Under the pieces are notes generated by a model. The model was not told where the DNA came from. It searched no databases and saw only the letters and a program-made list of their open reading frames with translations. The position numbers were made by a program, and so were the translations under genes. Positions 9,084 through 18,183 of a stretch of 64,000 nucleotides of DNA are shown here, piece by piece (the stretch's first letter is position 1; the number at the start of each line of letters is the position of its first letter). The stretch covers positions 3,782,001 through 3,846,000 of the forward strand of contig OZ244625.1 in NCBI GenBank assembly GCA_965218555.1, given 5' to 3'. This DNA comes from JAPPLB01 sp965218555 (GTDB lineage: Bacteria > Acidobacteriota > Terriglobia > Bryobacterales > UBA6623).

Positions 9084-9965
9084 CTATTCAGCAGCCAGCA
9101 ACTCGGCCAGCCTCTCGCGCAGCCTGGGTCCATATTTCGGGTCCGCCAGGGCAAACTCCACAAACGTCTCGAAGTAACTCGGGTAATTCCCGATGTCGTA
9201 TCGATGCTCGCCGGGCTCCAGTTGCACGCCCATCACTCGCCGCCCCGTCTCGCATAGTATGCGGATCGCTTCGGTCAACCCGATCTCGTCATGCTTGTCC
9301 GGCTTGAGGCGGCGAATCATATCGAAAATCACCGGCTCGAACACATAACGTCCAACGATTGCCAGGTTGCTCGGAGCATCCTCCGGCGTGGGCTTTTCGA
9401 CCAGATCGCTGATGGCGAAGATGCCGCCGTCGGTTTCTGGTTTCACGACACCGTAGAAAGAAAGGTGCTCGTGTGACGCCGGCTCGACGGCGATGACGGC
9501 GGCCGCCTGATGGCGGTCAAGGACTTCACTCATGCGAGCGCAGACTGTCGACCGGCCCCGCAAGCCAATGATCGAATCGCCGAGGGCCACGATAAAGGGG
9601 TCATGGCCGACGAAGGGCTCAGCGCACAGAATGGCGTCTCCCAGGCCGCGTTGGACGCTTTGGCGCGTGTACAGGAAGCGGGTATTCAGGTTTTCGAACG
9701 CGAGTTCGTCGATCAGATCTTCCTTGTCAGCGGCGCTGAGCAAGGCCAGCAGGTTCGGGTCGTGATCGAAATGGTTCTCGATAGAAGCCTTGCCACGCCC
9801 TGTCACGAACAGGATCTCCTGCACGCCAGAGCCGGCCAGCTCCTCAACCACATACTGCACGATCGGCTTCTTCGCCACTGGCAGCATTTCTTTGGGCTGG
9901 GATTTCGTTGCCGGAAGCAGGCGCGTGCCCAACCCCGCCACCGGCACAACTGCATTCTTGATCAA
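9084..9965 (-). CDS. galU: UTP--glucose-1-phosphate uridylyltransferase
   Basis: A 293-residue nucleotidyltransferase making UDP-glucose from UTP and glucose 1-phosphate, feeding exopolysaccharide and LPS sugar synthesis. The N-terminal nucleotide-binding signature is intact (VVPVAGLGTRLLPATK, then SQPKEMLPVAKKPIVQYVVE). The usual downstream motifs are ILFVTGRGKASIENHFD, LGDAILCAEPFVG, PFIVALGDSI, FYGVVKPE, LVEKPTPEDAPSNLAIVGRY and LTEAIRIL. Length and motif order are canonical. The ATG start is flanked by a divergence-free upstream region of 81 bases before the next minus-strand gene, so co-transcription with the secreted protein at 10047-11216 is possible. Confidence 0.95.
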   Translation of the reverse strand: MIKNAVVPVAGLGTRLLPATKSQPKEMLPVAKKPIVQYVVEELAGSGVQEILFVTGRGKASIENHFDHDPNLLALLSAADKEDLIDELAFENLNTRFLYTRQSVQRGLGDAILCAEPFVGHDPFIVALGDSIIGLRGRSTVCARMSEVLDRHQAAAVIAVEPASHEHLSFYGVVKPETDGGIFAISDLVEKPTPEDAPSNLAIVGRYVFEPVIFDMIRRLKPDKHDEIGLTEAIRILCETGRRVMGVQLEPGEHRYDIGNYPSYFETFVEFALADPKYGPRLRERLAELLAAE

Positions 9966-10046
9966 CGTGACGTTTCCTCGAAGGAGCGTCTTCCCACGAT
10001 ACCAACTCGGACAGGTGGGGTTAAAAGGATGGACCCGGCGAAAATG

Positions 10047-11216
10047 CTAGAAAGGTTGCGACGCATCGAGCGTCATGGATTGCCCGGAAAGCTCATCCCG
10101 AATATGCAGCTTGCCATCCTTGAGTTCGATGTCGCTGACGCCGGCGAAACCGTCGGGCGTGCGCGTCCAGAACATCAGGAAGCTCGTCTCGATGGTTGCG
10201 TTCGCGGGCAGCCAGCGATAGAGCAGCTCACCGAAGATTTTGTTGTCGGTGATGACGGTGCGTCGGGGAAGATCGAACGCCTGGGTGCCGAATTCGAGAC
10301 CTCGGGCCATCATGCCTTCCGGCGGATAACTTTCCCAGATTTGCAGCCAGGGGAATTCCGACGTCTTGAACACGTAGCCCAGCAGCAGGCGTTTTTGGGG
10401 ATGCAAAGCGGTCACGAAGGCGTGGTCTCTGCCGGTCATCAAGTGGCCGGTGTGATCGAGGGAATTGGAAGGCTTTGGCGCCGCGCGCAGGTCGATCTTC
10501 CCGCCTTCCAGCGTTGGGGCCATCGGCCACTCGAATTCGATTGCGGAAGCCAGGCGGTATCGCCAGGGCCGCTCGCCTTCGCGGTGGGGACGTGTAAGCG
10601 CCCGGTTCCGGGACATATCAACGACGGTGACGCCCCACTCGAGAAACGGCGAACCAATCGTCGCGTGCTCGGCCCAACAGATCGGCCGATCAAACGCCAG
10701 CAGACTCTGCAGCTTACTGCGTACGTAGACTACGTTCTCCCCATCAACCATCTCGATGGTGCGTGACAGAACTTCATGGACCCGAGGAAGCTGAACCGCC
10801 TGCGTGATATTGGCCACGCGGCCCTGCTTGGACGATGCCTGCGTCACCCAGGGGAGCGTGTGAGCTTCGCCATGTCCCGGTAGGCCGGCGGCTCGTTCTC
10901 TTGGCGAGACCGGACCGAACCCGTCGACACAAACGAAATGGCCGACGGAACCGCCCTCGCGGATAGGTTTTCCGGCCTCGATGTCCGCCCGGAAGGAATC
11001 CCACATCGGATTCATCTTCTCCGCGTCGTCTTTGAGGACAAGACTGACCATTGCTCCGCCGAGCGGGAGAATCTTCAGCTCGATCTTGTCGTTGGACATG
11101 ACGAGGGCGGGTTGGCCGTGGAAGTCGCCGTCCGTCAGGTAGTCGAGCGGAGCGGCGAGGATCGTTGCGGGGAACGACAAAGCGGGCGCCAAAGCAAATG
11201 CAAGGGGACGCAGCAT
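10047..11216 (-). CDS. Secreted mutarotase-like hypothetical protein (paralogue 1)
   Basis: A 389-residue exported protein with a Sec signal (LAFALAPALSFPATILAAPL). I do not recognise a named family, but conserved patterns such as GHGEAHTLPW, WAEHATIGSPFLEWGVTVVD and LLLGYVFKTSEFPWLQIWES resemble galactose-mutarotase-fold proteins (DUF4432-like), in which His and Glu line a sugar-binding groove; that fold is an inference. A close paralogue exists at 43052-46690, interrupted by IS21, and a third C-terminal relic lies immediately upstream at 11231-11400. The gene ends with TAG. Location just before galU on the same strand may link it to carbohydrate metabolism. Confidence 0.75.
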   Translation of the reverse strand: MLRPLAFALAPALSFPATILAAPLDYLTDGDFHGQPALVMSNDKIELKILPLGGAMVSLVLKDDAEKMNPMWDSFRADIEAGKPIREGGSVGHFVCVDGFGPVSPRERAAGLPGHGEAHTLPWVTQASSKQGRVANITQAVQLPRVHEVLSRTIEMVDGENVVYVRSKLQSLLAFDRPICWAEHATIGSPFLEWGVTVVDMSRNRALTRPHREGERPWRYRLASAIEFEWPMAPTLEGGKIDLRAAPKPSNSLDHTGHLMTGRDHAFVTALHPQKRLLLGYVFKTSEFPWLQIWESYPPEGMMARGLEFGTQAFDLPRRTVITDNKIFGELLYRWLPANATIETSFLMFWTRTPDGFAGVSDIELKDGKLHIRDELSGQSMTLDASQPF

Positions 11217-11230
11217 GATCCTCGGATTAT

Positions 11231-11400
11231 ACGCCGGGGGGCGCCAAATGCCGGACCGTGCGCCATCATGCCCTCGGTCGGATGGAACTCCCGGTTCTGG
11301 AGCCTGAAGGATTCCGACGGGTTGAACACCTTGCCGAAGAGTGGCCGCTTCGCCGGATGCAAAGCCGCATCAAACGCCTGCTTCCACCCTTCGCCGGGGG
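11231..11400 (-). pseudogene. C-terminal relic of a third mutarotase-like paralogue
   Basis: The minus-strand translation contains KQAFDAALHPAKRPLFGKVF, NPSESFRLQNREFHPTEGMM and AHGPAFGAPRR. These align residue for residue with HAFVTALHPQKRLLLGYVF and ESYPPEGMMARGLEFGTQAF of the intact gene that starts just downstream. Only this C-terminal stretch of about 55 residues remains, with no start, no signal peptide and no proper end. It looks like the leftover of a tandem duplication that lost most of one copy. Confidence 0.75.
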
Positions 11401-11576
11401 CAGCACCGTCCTGGGCGAACACGGCCGGCGCGTCCGGCGCGGCGCATCCGATCCAGAGCCAAGTAGGAGAAAATGACGGGGTACGCCGCCTGAGCATGCT
11501 TGCGGAATACCGCGAAGCGTCCCAATGATAGGTGCGGGCCGCGGCGGACTGCGAACGACAAGCAGAGGAGGAGGAG

Positions 11577-11960
11577 ATGATCAAAGGCGTTCACACGATG
11601 TTTTACACTTCCGACGCCGAGGAGCTACGGGCGTTCCTGCGCGACAAGCTGGGTTTTCCAGCGACGGACGTCGGAGAGGGGTGGCTGATCTTCGACCTGC
11701 CGGATGCCGAAATGGGCTGCCATCCCGAGGAGACGGGCTCGCCATCAGGGACGCACTATATTTCCTTCTACTGCGACGACATTCGCAAGACCGTCGCCGA
11801 ACTCAAGCAGAAGGGCGTCGAGTTCACTGATGAGATCACCGACGCCGTCTACGGGCTTGCGACTCGCTTCAAGATGCCGGGGAACTTCTCGGTGGAACTC
11901 TACCAGCCCCGCTACACGCGAAAACCTCACGGATCCGGCGATGAGAGTTCCTCGTCATAG
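11577..11960 (+). CDS. VOC (glyoxalase/bleomycin-resistance) family protein
   Basis: A 127-residue protein with the paired beta-alpha-beta-beta-beta modules of the vicinal oxygen chelate superfamily. It starts MIKGVHTMFYTSDAEELRAF and continues with FLRDKLGFPATDVGEGWLIF and GTHYISFYCDDIRKTVAELK, ending in MPGNFSVELYQPRY. Likely metal ligands are His in the first strand, His near HYISFY and Glu in VELYQP. The family includes glyoxalase I, dioxygenases and resistance proteins, so the reaction is not assignable. The start is set by a strong GAGGAGGAGGAG upstream of ATG at 11577. It is divergent from the mutarotase-like gene. Confidence 0.85.
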   Translation: MIKGVHTMFYTSDAEELRAFLRDKLGFPATDVGEGWLIFDLPDAEMGCHPEETGSPSGTHYISFYCDDIRKTVAELKQKGVEFTDEITDAVYGLATRFKMPGNFSVELYQPRYTRKPHGSGDESSSS

Positions 11961-12143
11961 CAGCTTTGAGCCGGGCCGAGAATGGAATGCCGGTTCGTGA
12001 GTGGGTGTGGTGAGCCGACTTCGAGAGTTGCGGATGCCGTTGATTAACACCCATGGGTGCGCGTGATATAAGGGAGCCGGTTTCTATGCCTGCCTCGCTT
12101 TTGCGCTTTGTCAAGGCCCTGAGCCGAAACCGGTCATAGTTTT

Positions 12144-12431
12144 ATGAAGACTGCGCTCATCGGTCTCTCCGTCCGACTGCCCGCCGCGGTTGCGGTCTTT
12201 GCACTATTTGTCATTACTACGGCCGCGGCAACCCCCGGTCTGTTCCACGGTGACGATCTGGACCACTGTTGTGAGTTCTGTCACCTCGGTCACCTCCCCA
12301 TACCGAAGCCGGGCGCGGGCGTCACCTATCAGGCGCCGCCGAGCTTGGCTGTCCCATTCTGGTTCGAATCCGCTCCGCAGCAGAGCCATTCCTCGCTGAG
12401 CGTCCATCACTCCCGCGCTCCCCCTGCGTAG
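12144..12431 (+). CDS. Small exported Cys/His-rich protein
   Basis: A 95-residue peptide with a hydrophobic N-terminal segment (LPAAVAVFALFVITTAAATP) that could be a signal peptide or single membrane anchor. It is followed by a compact metal-binding-like motif, DHCCEFCHLGHLPIP (C-C-x2-C-H-x2-H). The tail is Pro/Ser/His rich (APQQSHSSLSVHHSRAPPA). I do not recognise a family; similar short CxxCH-type exported peptides occur near copper genes, but no copper gene is present here. No strong ribosome site is visible before the ATG, so expression is uncertain. Confidence 0.55.
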   Translation: MKTALIGLSVRLPAAVAVFALFVITTAAATPGLFHGDDLDHCCEFCHLGHLPIPKPGAGVTYQAPPSLAVPFWFESAPQQSHSSLSVHHSRAPPA

Positions 12432-12568
12432 ACTCTCCTCACCCAATCTCAAGGGTCGCTTGAAAGTCAGGTGGCCCTTGTCGTAACCAGATTGCCGCTC
12501 CGGCGGCTATCCGGGCGCGGGCGCACTGCCAGTTCCGGTATTACGGGAAGGGCTGCCGTGTTGACTTG

Positions 12569-13685
12569 TTGACTCTCGCATAATATAAGGTAACCTTTGG
12601 GGGCTTTTTCTCGTCTTACTAGACATGGGGAACCCGAGAGGAGTACGACGAGATTTTGAGGCTTTGGAGAAGCGGCGGCGGGCGGCCGTGCGGCTGGTCG
12701 TGGAGGAAGGCTGGAGTCAATCGGCAGCAGCGCGGCAGGTGAAAGCGGCGCAGCAAAGTGTGAGCCGTTGGGTAGGTGAATATCGCCAGCGGGGCGCCGC
12801 TGGTTTGCGCCGCGCCGGGCGTGCCGGGCGCAAGTCGCTGTTAGACGCCGCTAGACGCCGCTGGACGCCGCGCAACGGGAACGGCTGGTGTCGCTGTTGC
12901 TGCAAGGCCCCGAGGCGCACGGCTTCCCCACGCCGCTGTGGACTTGTCCGCGGGTGGCTCGCCTGATCGGAGACGAGTTCGGGGTCGATTACCACGAAGG
13001 CCACGTCTGGAAGATCCTGCGGGGGCTCGGCTGGAGCCCGCAACGCCCGCTCGGCAAGGCGCGCGAGCGCAACGAAGAGGCGATTCGCACCTGGCAGTAC
13101 AAGACCTGGCCGGGCCTTAACAAAAAGCCCAAACCGAGGGCCGTACGCTGGTCTTCATCGACGAAAGCGGATTGAGTCAGAGGCCGCATCGTTGCCGCAG
13201 TTGGGCGCCGCGCGGCCAGACGCCCGTCCTAGCGTTCAACTTCAACTGGCAGAGGCTTTCCGTCGCAGCGGGGCTGACGCTGCGCAACTTCTACTTCCGG
13301 CTCTATCCCGGTGCGGTCGGCCAGGCCGAGGTGATCGACTTTCTCAAAGCGCTGCTGCGTCACATCGACAAGCCGTTGCTGATCGTCTGGGATCGATTGC
13401 CAGCCCACCGCAGCCGCCTGGTGCGGGAGTTCATCGAACTCTCCGAGGGCCACATCGTGACGGAATACTTGCCGCCCTATGCGCCGGAACTGAATCCGGT
13501 GGAGTACATCTGGTCGTACTGGAAGCAGCACGAACTACCTAATGTTTGTCCGAAAGACTACGGGGAGCTGAGTGCGCGAGCCCGCCAGGCGCTGCGCCGC
13601 ATGCGTCGCAAACCGCGCTTGATTCCTGCCTTCTGGAAACAGTCTTCTCTTTGCTTTGATTAACTCTATATTATGCGAGACTCAA
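12569..13685 (+). mobile_element. IS630-family element A
   Basis: Bounded by imperfect terminal inverted repeats of about 25 bases: TTGACTCTCGCATAATATAA on the left and, read inward on the other strand, TTGAGTCTCGCATAATATAG on the right. The right end is followed by TA, the expected IS630 target; the left end is preceded by TG, so one copy of the TA is mutated or lost. The element is 1,117 bp and carries one broken two-frame transposase. A related but not identical element (B) lies at 57333-60998. Confidence 0.88.
12625..13663 (+). pseudogene. IS630-family transposase, frame-disrupted
   Basis: The N-terminal frame starts MGNPRGVRRDFEALEKRRRA and contains a helix-turn-helix (SQSAAARQVKAAQQSVSRWV). 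A 10-bp unit, AGACGCCGCT, is present in about three tandem copies at 12843-12870 where one is expected, which throws the frame out. Downstream, PTPLWTCPRVARLIGDEFGV and HVWKILRGLGWSPQRPLGK continue in another frame. The catalytic half is in a third frame from about 13125: TLVFIDESGLSQRPHRC, LLIVWDRLPAHRSRLVRE and YLPPYAPELNPVEYIWSYWK give the D-D-E triad. The change at 13121-13127 falls on C-AAA-AAG and may be a genuine programmed -1 frameshift, common in IS630; the tandem expansion is true decay. Confidence 0.85.
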
Positions 13686-13926
13686 TAGAAGAGAGCCCCG
13701 CGAAAAACTCGAAACCTGGATGCCAGGTTTTTGTGGAGTGAGAAGTCTCTCGTTCAGGAATACATGCAAAGTCGGGCCGCGTCGCTACGAACCTCCGAGT
13801 CAGACTTGTCCCTCGGGTCACGAGCGCTCCAGACAGGTCTCAACTATTCTGCGATGCGAGCACTTGCGGTACTGAAGGACTACCCAATGACGAAGGCGGG
13901 TTGCGGTTCTTTGGCTTGCTGCTACG

Positions 13927-15450
13927 ATGGGCCGAGAGGTGGTTTTGGGACGATCCAAGGAAAAACGCGAGGTTGCAGACGCCTCGACGCGGAGCACTGA
14001 CGAGCCGAGCGGAGACACCCGGGAGGAGATACGTGATGGCCTCCAGATGGCGCCCGAACTCATGCTTGATCTCGCACGCAGGGCGGCGGAGCTTGTGGTG
14101 GAACGCATCGAAGGCCTGCCTGGAGGAGATGCCTGGGACGGAGAGTTCCGGCAGGATCTCGAAGCCCGACTGATGGAGGATCCTCCCGAGGACGGCCGAC
14201 CGGCGGTGCAAGTCATTGAACGGGCCGCGCGCGAGATTCTCCCGGTTGCGACGCGGTTGGACCACCCGCGTTGCTTCGGATTCATTCCGTCCTCGCCCAC
14301 TTGGCCCGGAGTTCTGGCCGACTTCATGGCCGCCGGGTACAACATCAACCAATGCACTTGGCTGGTCGCGAGCGGTCCGAGCCAACTCGAATTGCTCGTC
14401 ATCGACTGGTTTCGGCGCTGGCTCGGCTATCCGGAGAATGCGGGCGGGCTTTTCACGGGCGGAGGCTAGGCAGCCAGCCTCGATGCCTTCGTCGCAGCGC
14501 GGGAAGCGGCGGGCCGCCCCGAGCGTGCGACCGTGTACATGAGCGACCAGAGCCATAGCGCACAAGTCCGCTCGGCGATGATCATCGGAGTTCGACCGGA
14601 GTGCATACGCAAGATTCCGAGCGATGGTCGTTTTCGGCTGGACATGGAAGCGCTTGCCTGCGCCGTAAGCGACGACCGCGCCGCGGGATTCAATCCCATG
14701 GCGGTGGCCGCCAACGCCGGAGCGAGTAGCACGGGGGCGATCGATCCGCTGGAAGCGATGGCCGACTTCTGCGAGGCGGAAGGCATCTGGCTGCATGTCG
14801 ACGCCTCCTACGGCGGCTTCGCGACGGTGACCGAGCGGGGCAAAAGGCTCTTGCGCGGGATCGAGCGCGCGGATTCGATAGGGTTGGACGCACACAAATG
14901 GTTTTTCCAGCCCTACGAGGCGGGCTGTCTGATGGTGAAGGACGTAAGCACGCTTGAGAATGCCTTCGCGGTTAAGCCCGACATCCTCCAGGACACGGTG
15001 TGGGGTGCGAACCACCCGAACTTCTCGGACCGCGGGCTGCAACTGAGCCGCTCGGTTCGGGCGTTGAAGGTCTGGATGTCGGTCCAGACCTTCGGGATGA
15101 CCGCGTTCCGGAGGGCCGTGTCGAAGGGGATGGAGCTGGCGGACCGAGCCGCCGAATACATCCGGGAGAGTTCGATCCTGGAACTCCTGACTCCGGTGTC
15201 GCTGGGGGTCGTGTGCTTCCGGGTAAATCCCACTCATGCGGATCTAGACAAGGAAGCTTTGGAAAAGATCAACCGGAAAGTGCTCGCCCGCGTCTTTTGG
15301 GAAGACCGCGCGTTCGTGTCATCGACGCTTCTCCGGGAGACGTTTTCACTCAGGCTCTGCATCCTCAACCACACCACCACTTGGGACGACGTGCGCCAGA
15401 CTCTGGAGGCCGCCGAGCGGTTCGGGACGGAGGCGCTTGCTGTCCGTTAG
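13927..15450 (+). pseudogene. PLP-dependent (aromatic-amino-acid-type) decarboxylase with in-frame amber codon
   Basis: Both halves lie in the same frame, split by TAG at 14467-14469 inside LFTGGG*AASLDAFVAARE, where relatives have an uninterrupted Ser-rich loop. The N-terminal half has PRCFGFIPSSPTWPGVLADF and NINQCTWLVASGPSQLELLV. The C-terminal half has the PLP region: LHVDASYGGFATVTERGKR (Asp for the pyridine N) and SIGLDAHKWFFQPYEAGCLM, with the Schiff-base Lys in DAHKW. The whole matches group II decarboxylases of about 480 residues. The true start is probably ATG 14047 or near it. Unless the amber codon is suppressed, no full enzyme is made. Upstream is IS630 A. Confidence 0.85.
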
Positions 15451-15894
15451 GGATTGCGAGAAACCTCTTCAGGAAATGATCTAGCGGAAAGTCCATCGTG
15501 TCGTCCAATTCCATGTCGGCTTGACTCCAAGGCAATCTCAAGCCTCTCGTAGAGGAATGGAAGATCACACCAGATGTGTTTGGGACTGTGACTAAAGACG
15601 GGGAAATCTTGACGGGTGCCCAAAGCAAGCGATCCATTGGGAGAAGGGCCGGTACGTGATGCCCTGCGCGTATCACGCTTACTTGCTCAGACAGCGCCTC
15701 GCTTCCGGTTCAGACTTCGCAGTACCGCCATGCGTCATCCGAGTCGTGCCATTCACTCGCTCCACACGAGTCGGCATCAATGGTGTTCTGTCCTTCAAGT
15801 ACCCGCTTGCTGACCTGGCGAGCGAGCGTTTGCCGCCACTCTCGAATGTCCGTGACAGAAACCCCAATCAGCCAGGATTCTTGAGGGCCGAGAT
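15451..15894. other. Intergenic region without a supported gene
   Basis: This 444-base stretch lies between the broken decarboxylase and the broken ZIP transporter. A plus-strand frame at 15656-15898 can be read but shows no domain, no ribosome site and no codon pattern I would trust. The segment is probably eroded sequence plus the ZIP promoter. Confidence 0.45.
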
Positions 15895-16743
15895 GTGAAT
15901 CCGAATTCTTTGGTGCTTCTGACGGGATACTCCGTTGCCATTGTCTCCGCGGCCCTGCTCGGTGTTTAGGCGCAAAATACCATTCGCTTGACGCACACCC
16001 GCATGCAAGCGGCAATGAGTTTCGTCGCCGGCTTCATTCTCGGAGTGGCGCTGTACCATCTGGTCCCACACAGTCTGGCGCAGATTTCGGGCCCTCGAGC
16101 CATAGAGATCGCAGTATGGTGGATGGCCATCGGCATGATCCTGATGCTGTTGCTCTTGCGAGTGTTCCCCTTTCATCAACATGATTTTGGTGATAGGGAA
16201 GACCACCATCACGGCAATCACCACGATCATGGAACTCGCACGCGTTCGCTGAATTGGCTTGGAATCAGTATGGGTATGGGAATGCATACTCTGGCCGAGG
16301 GGGCCGCCCTCGGAACCAGTGTACGGAGCGGGACGCACCATGATCCCGGGACAGATCTGGTCAGTTTCGGAATGTTCCTGGCGATTCTATTCCACAAACC
16401 CCTGGATGCTTTTTCCATCCTCGGCTTGATGCGGATTGCGGGGGTCCGCCATCGCACTGCAATAGCAGTCAACGTCGGTATTGTTGTATTGTGCCCGCTC
16501 GGCGCGTTCTTGACAAGCTGGGGAATAGGCCTTTTGGGGTCGGCAGAGGGAGATGCAATAGGCCGCGCTTAAGCGTTCGGGGTAGGTGCGATCGTGTGTG
16601 TTGCATTGAGCGACCTGCTGCCCGAGGTTCATTTCCACGGTCATGATCGCTTCCTGCTTACCGTGTCATTCCTGGCGGGTATCGTTTTGGCTTACGCTCT
16701 GCACTATCTCGAGCGTCTGCCCATCTTTGGGTTGGCCCGCTGA
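15895..16743 (+). pseudogene. ZIP-family metal transporter with two in-frame stops
   Basis: Translation from a GTG at 15895 gives a continuous ZIP-like protein only if a TAG at 15967-15969 and a TAA at 16570-16572 are ignored. Between them are MQAAMSFVAGFILGVALYHL (TM2-3 region), a histidine-rich loop (HHHGNHHDHG), and the signature helix with GMHTLAEGAALG and HKPLDAFSILGLMR, which carry the metal-binding His residues. After the TAA the frame continues FGVGAIVCVALSDLLPEVHF and ends YALHYLERLPIFGLAR. ZIPs import Zn or Fe. Both stops fall in otherwise conserved stretches, so this is decay rather than two genes. Confidence 0.85.
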
Positions 16744-16759
16744 GAGCGGCCGGCCTGGT

Positions 16760-16885
16760 TCAGAAGAACAGCACCAGTAGTGTGAGAGCGTCTAAGCCGC
16801 CGAGTCCGAACGCACCGACACTGAATAAACCCGCAACGGTCGCCGAATCGGCGTAACGGAAAGTCTTCTCCTTGGCTGTGAACAT
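16760..16885 (-). CDS. Possible 41-residue single-membrane-span peptide
   Basis: A short frame starting MFTAKEKTFRYADSATVAGL with a hydrophobic C-terminal half (FSVGAFGLGG, then LDALTLLVLFF). It follows the two-helix membrane protein by 38 bases on the same strand and could be the third cistron of that operon. No clear ribosome site is visible, and the frame is too short for a coding statistic, so it may be chance. Confidence 0.3.
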   Translation of the reverse strand: MFTAKEKTFRYADSATVAGLFSVGAFGLGGLDALTLLVLFF

Positions 16886-16923
16886 CACTTGGCTTCGGTC
16901 GACGTCGCCATCGACGAATTGCT

Positions 16924-17253
16924 TCAACCCCGTTTCTGCCTGTGAGCTTCCTTGATGGCCACTACGGTCACAAGGATCATTGCCAACGCCGCGGCCAGAG
17001 TCCCGACACCGAAGATGAGCAAGGTTATCAATGCCAGCCAGTGGTAGGTGGGTGCGGCGTCCAGAGCCTTAGTGGATGTACTCATGAAACCGATGATCAA
17101 AGCGGCTCCGCCCCCATTCCCGAACAGAACCAGGCGCACGGATTCCGTGATCAGCCGGAACATCGACGTGCGGCGCACCGCGACCACCTTGTAGAGTTCG
17201 CGGAGCCACTCTTCTCCGATCTCTTCGTCCGAGAATTCGTTCACTCGTTTCAC
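16924..17253 (-). CDS. Small two-helix membrane protein coupled to a solute-binding protein
   Basis: A 109-residue protein with an acidic amphipathic N-terminus (NEFSDEEIGEEWLRELYKVV) and two predicted membrane helices (LVLFGNGGGAALIIGFMS and HWLALITLLIFGVGTLAAAL), ending in a basic tail (KEAHRQKRG). I do not recognise the family. Its GTG start at 17253 overlaps the TGA stop of the upstream binding-protein gene (GTGA), so the two were translationally coupled; that argues for a receptor/membrane partner role. Because the upstream gene is now broken and cut by IS21, expression is doubtful. Confidence 0.6.
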   Translation of the reverse strand: MKRVNEFSDEEIGEEWLRELYKVVAVRRTSMFRLITESVRLVLFGNGGGAALIIGFMSTSTKALDAAPTYHWLALITLLIFGVGTLAAALAMILVTVVAIKEAHRQKRG

Positions 17254-18057
17254 TGGCCATCTCCGTTCGAAAGGTCGGAGCCGGCTAGATTGATAAGTCG
17301 AACATAGGACGATCCCGTATTCGTTCCAGGAGCGATCTGAATGGTCCAATCGTCGATATGCACTGGCTGGGGTTGCAATGCGGTCGCCAGAAACGCCTCG
17401 CGTGTCGGTTCCCCATCTATCCGACTCAGCACATCGATAACGAAGCGTCCGAGAATATAGCCTTCCAGCGCGACCGTATCGCCAAAGTGTCCCCCTCGCA
17501 AGCCCAAAAGCCCTTCGCTTAATCGGTAAATATTTTCAGCACCCTCGATGGCGCTTTGGAATCGCTTGACGACTTGTAAATTCGAATCTGCTGGGTCCGG
17601 TACGACCTCGGCTACCAGGATTCGTTCCAGGCTCCGTTCACTGATATCGTCCAGCCTCTCGAACAAGTCATGCGAAGCCACGATGGACAGGTTGGCCATT
17701 ACATACTCGTGTCCTAATGAAACCGACAGATTGATGACATCCGCGTTCGCAGCATGGCTTCCCGCGAGCAGCACCGGCGTCGAGATCCGCCTTGGCCAGT
17801 GTGAACAGGCTTGAATGGACCGCATGCGTGTTGGGGGAATAGGAGGATTTCGCCAAGACTGCCAGGTCGTAGCTGTTGAGAACAGACTGGTAGTCCGCCA
17901 GTGCAGAGCGGCCGAACGCATCGTCTTGGTAAATCACCCCGAATCGTCGTTTCCCAAGTTCGTTGACCATGTGGTCTACCAGCACTTCGATTTCCTCGAG
18001 ATAACTTGCTCGCAGATTCACCACGTTGGGGTATCTTTCGAAGTTACGTAATATACC
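17250..18057 (-). pseudogene. Truncated, frameshifted ABC-type solute-binding protein
   Basis: The surviving part reads NFERYPNVVNLRASYLEEIE and GKRRFGVIYQDDAFGRSALA in one frame, then, after a one-base shift near 17780, VLLAGSHAANADVINLSVSL and GGHFGDTVALEGYILGRFVI in another. This is the two-lobe fold of branched-chain-amino-acid type binding proteins (Peripla_BP_6). The N-terminal lobe and signal peptide are missing because IS21 copy 1 adjoins at 18058. No N-terminal remnant is found on the far side of the element, so sequence has been lost rather than merely split. Confidence 0.8.
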
Positions 18058-18062
18058 TGTAA

Positions 18063-18132
18063 GCGCCGGAGCGAAAATAGACCACAGGGCGGCCGTTTGA
18101 GGCCGCTGGTGGCGGAGCAAAACTAGACCGCC
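18063..18132 (+). repeat. Left-end multiple terminal repeats of IS21
   Basis: Two related 22-base repeats, GCCGGAGCGAAAATAGACCA (about 18065) and GGCGGAGCAAAACTAGACCG (18111), lie at the left end; inverted relatives occur at 20576-20598 and 20599-20620 at the right end. Such paired terminal repeats are the expected IstA-binding sites of IS21 elements. Between the left repeats is a perfect six-base-pair hairpin, CGGCCGTTTGAGGCCG. The same arrangement is found in all five copies. Confidence 0.75.
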
Positions 18133-18183
18133 CGCCAGCATTTCATAAAACATTTTTGGGGTGTTTTGTGTGATGCAGGAGGG

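Noticed and set aside
13840..15237. Long minus-strand open frame opposite the decarboxylase
   Set aside because: It mirrors the codon pattern of the decarboxylase and has no domain; the plus strand is clearly the coding one.
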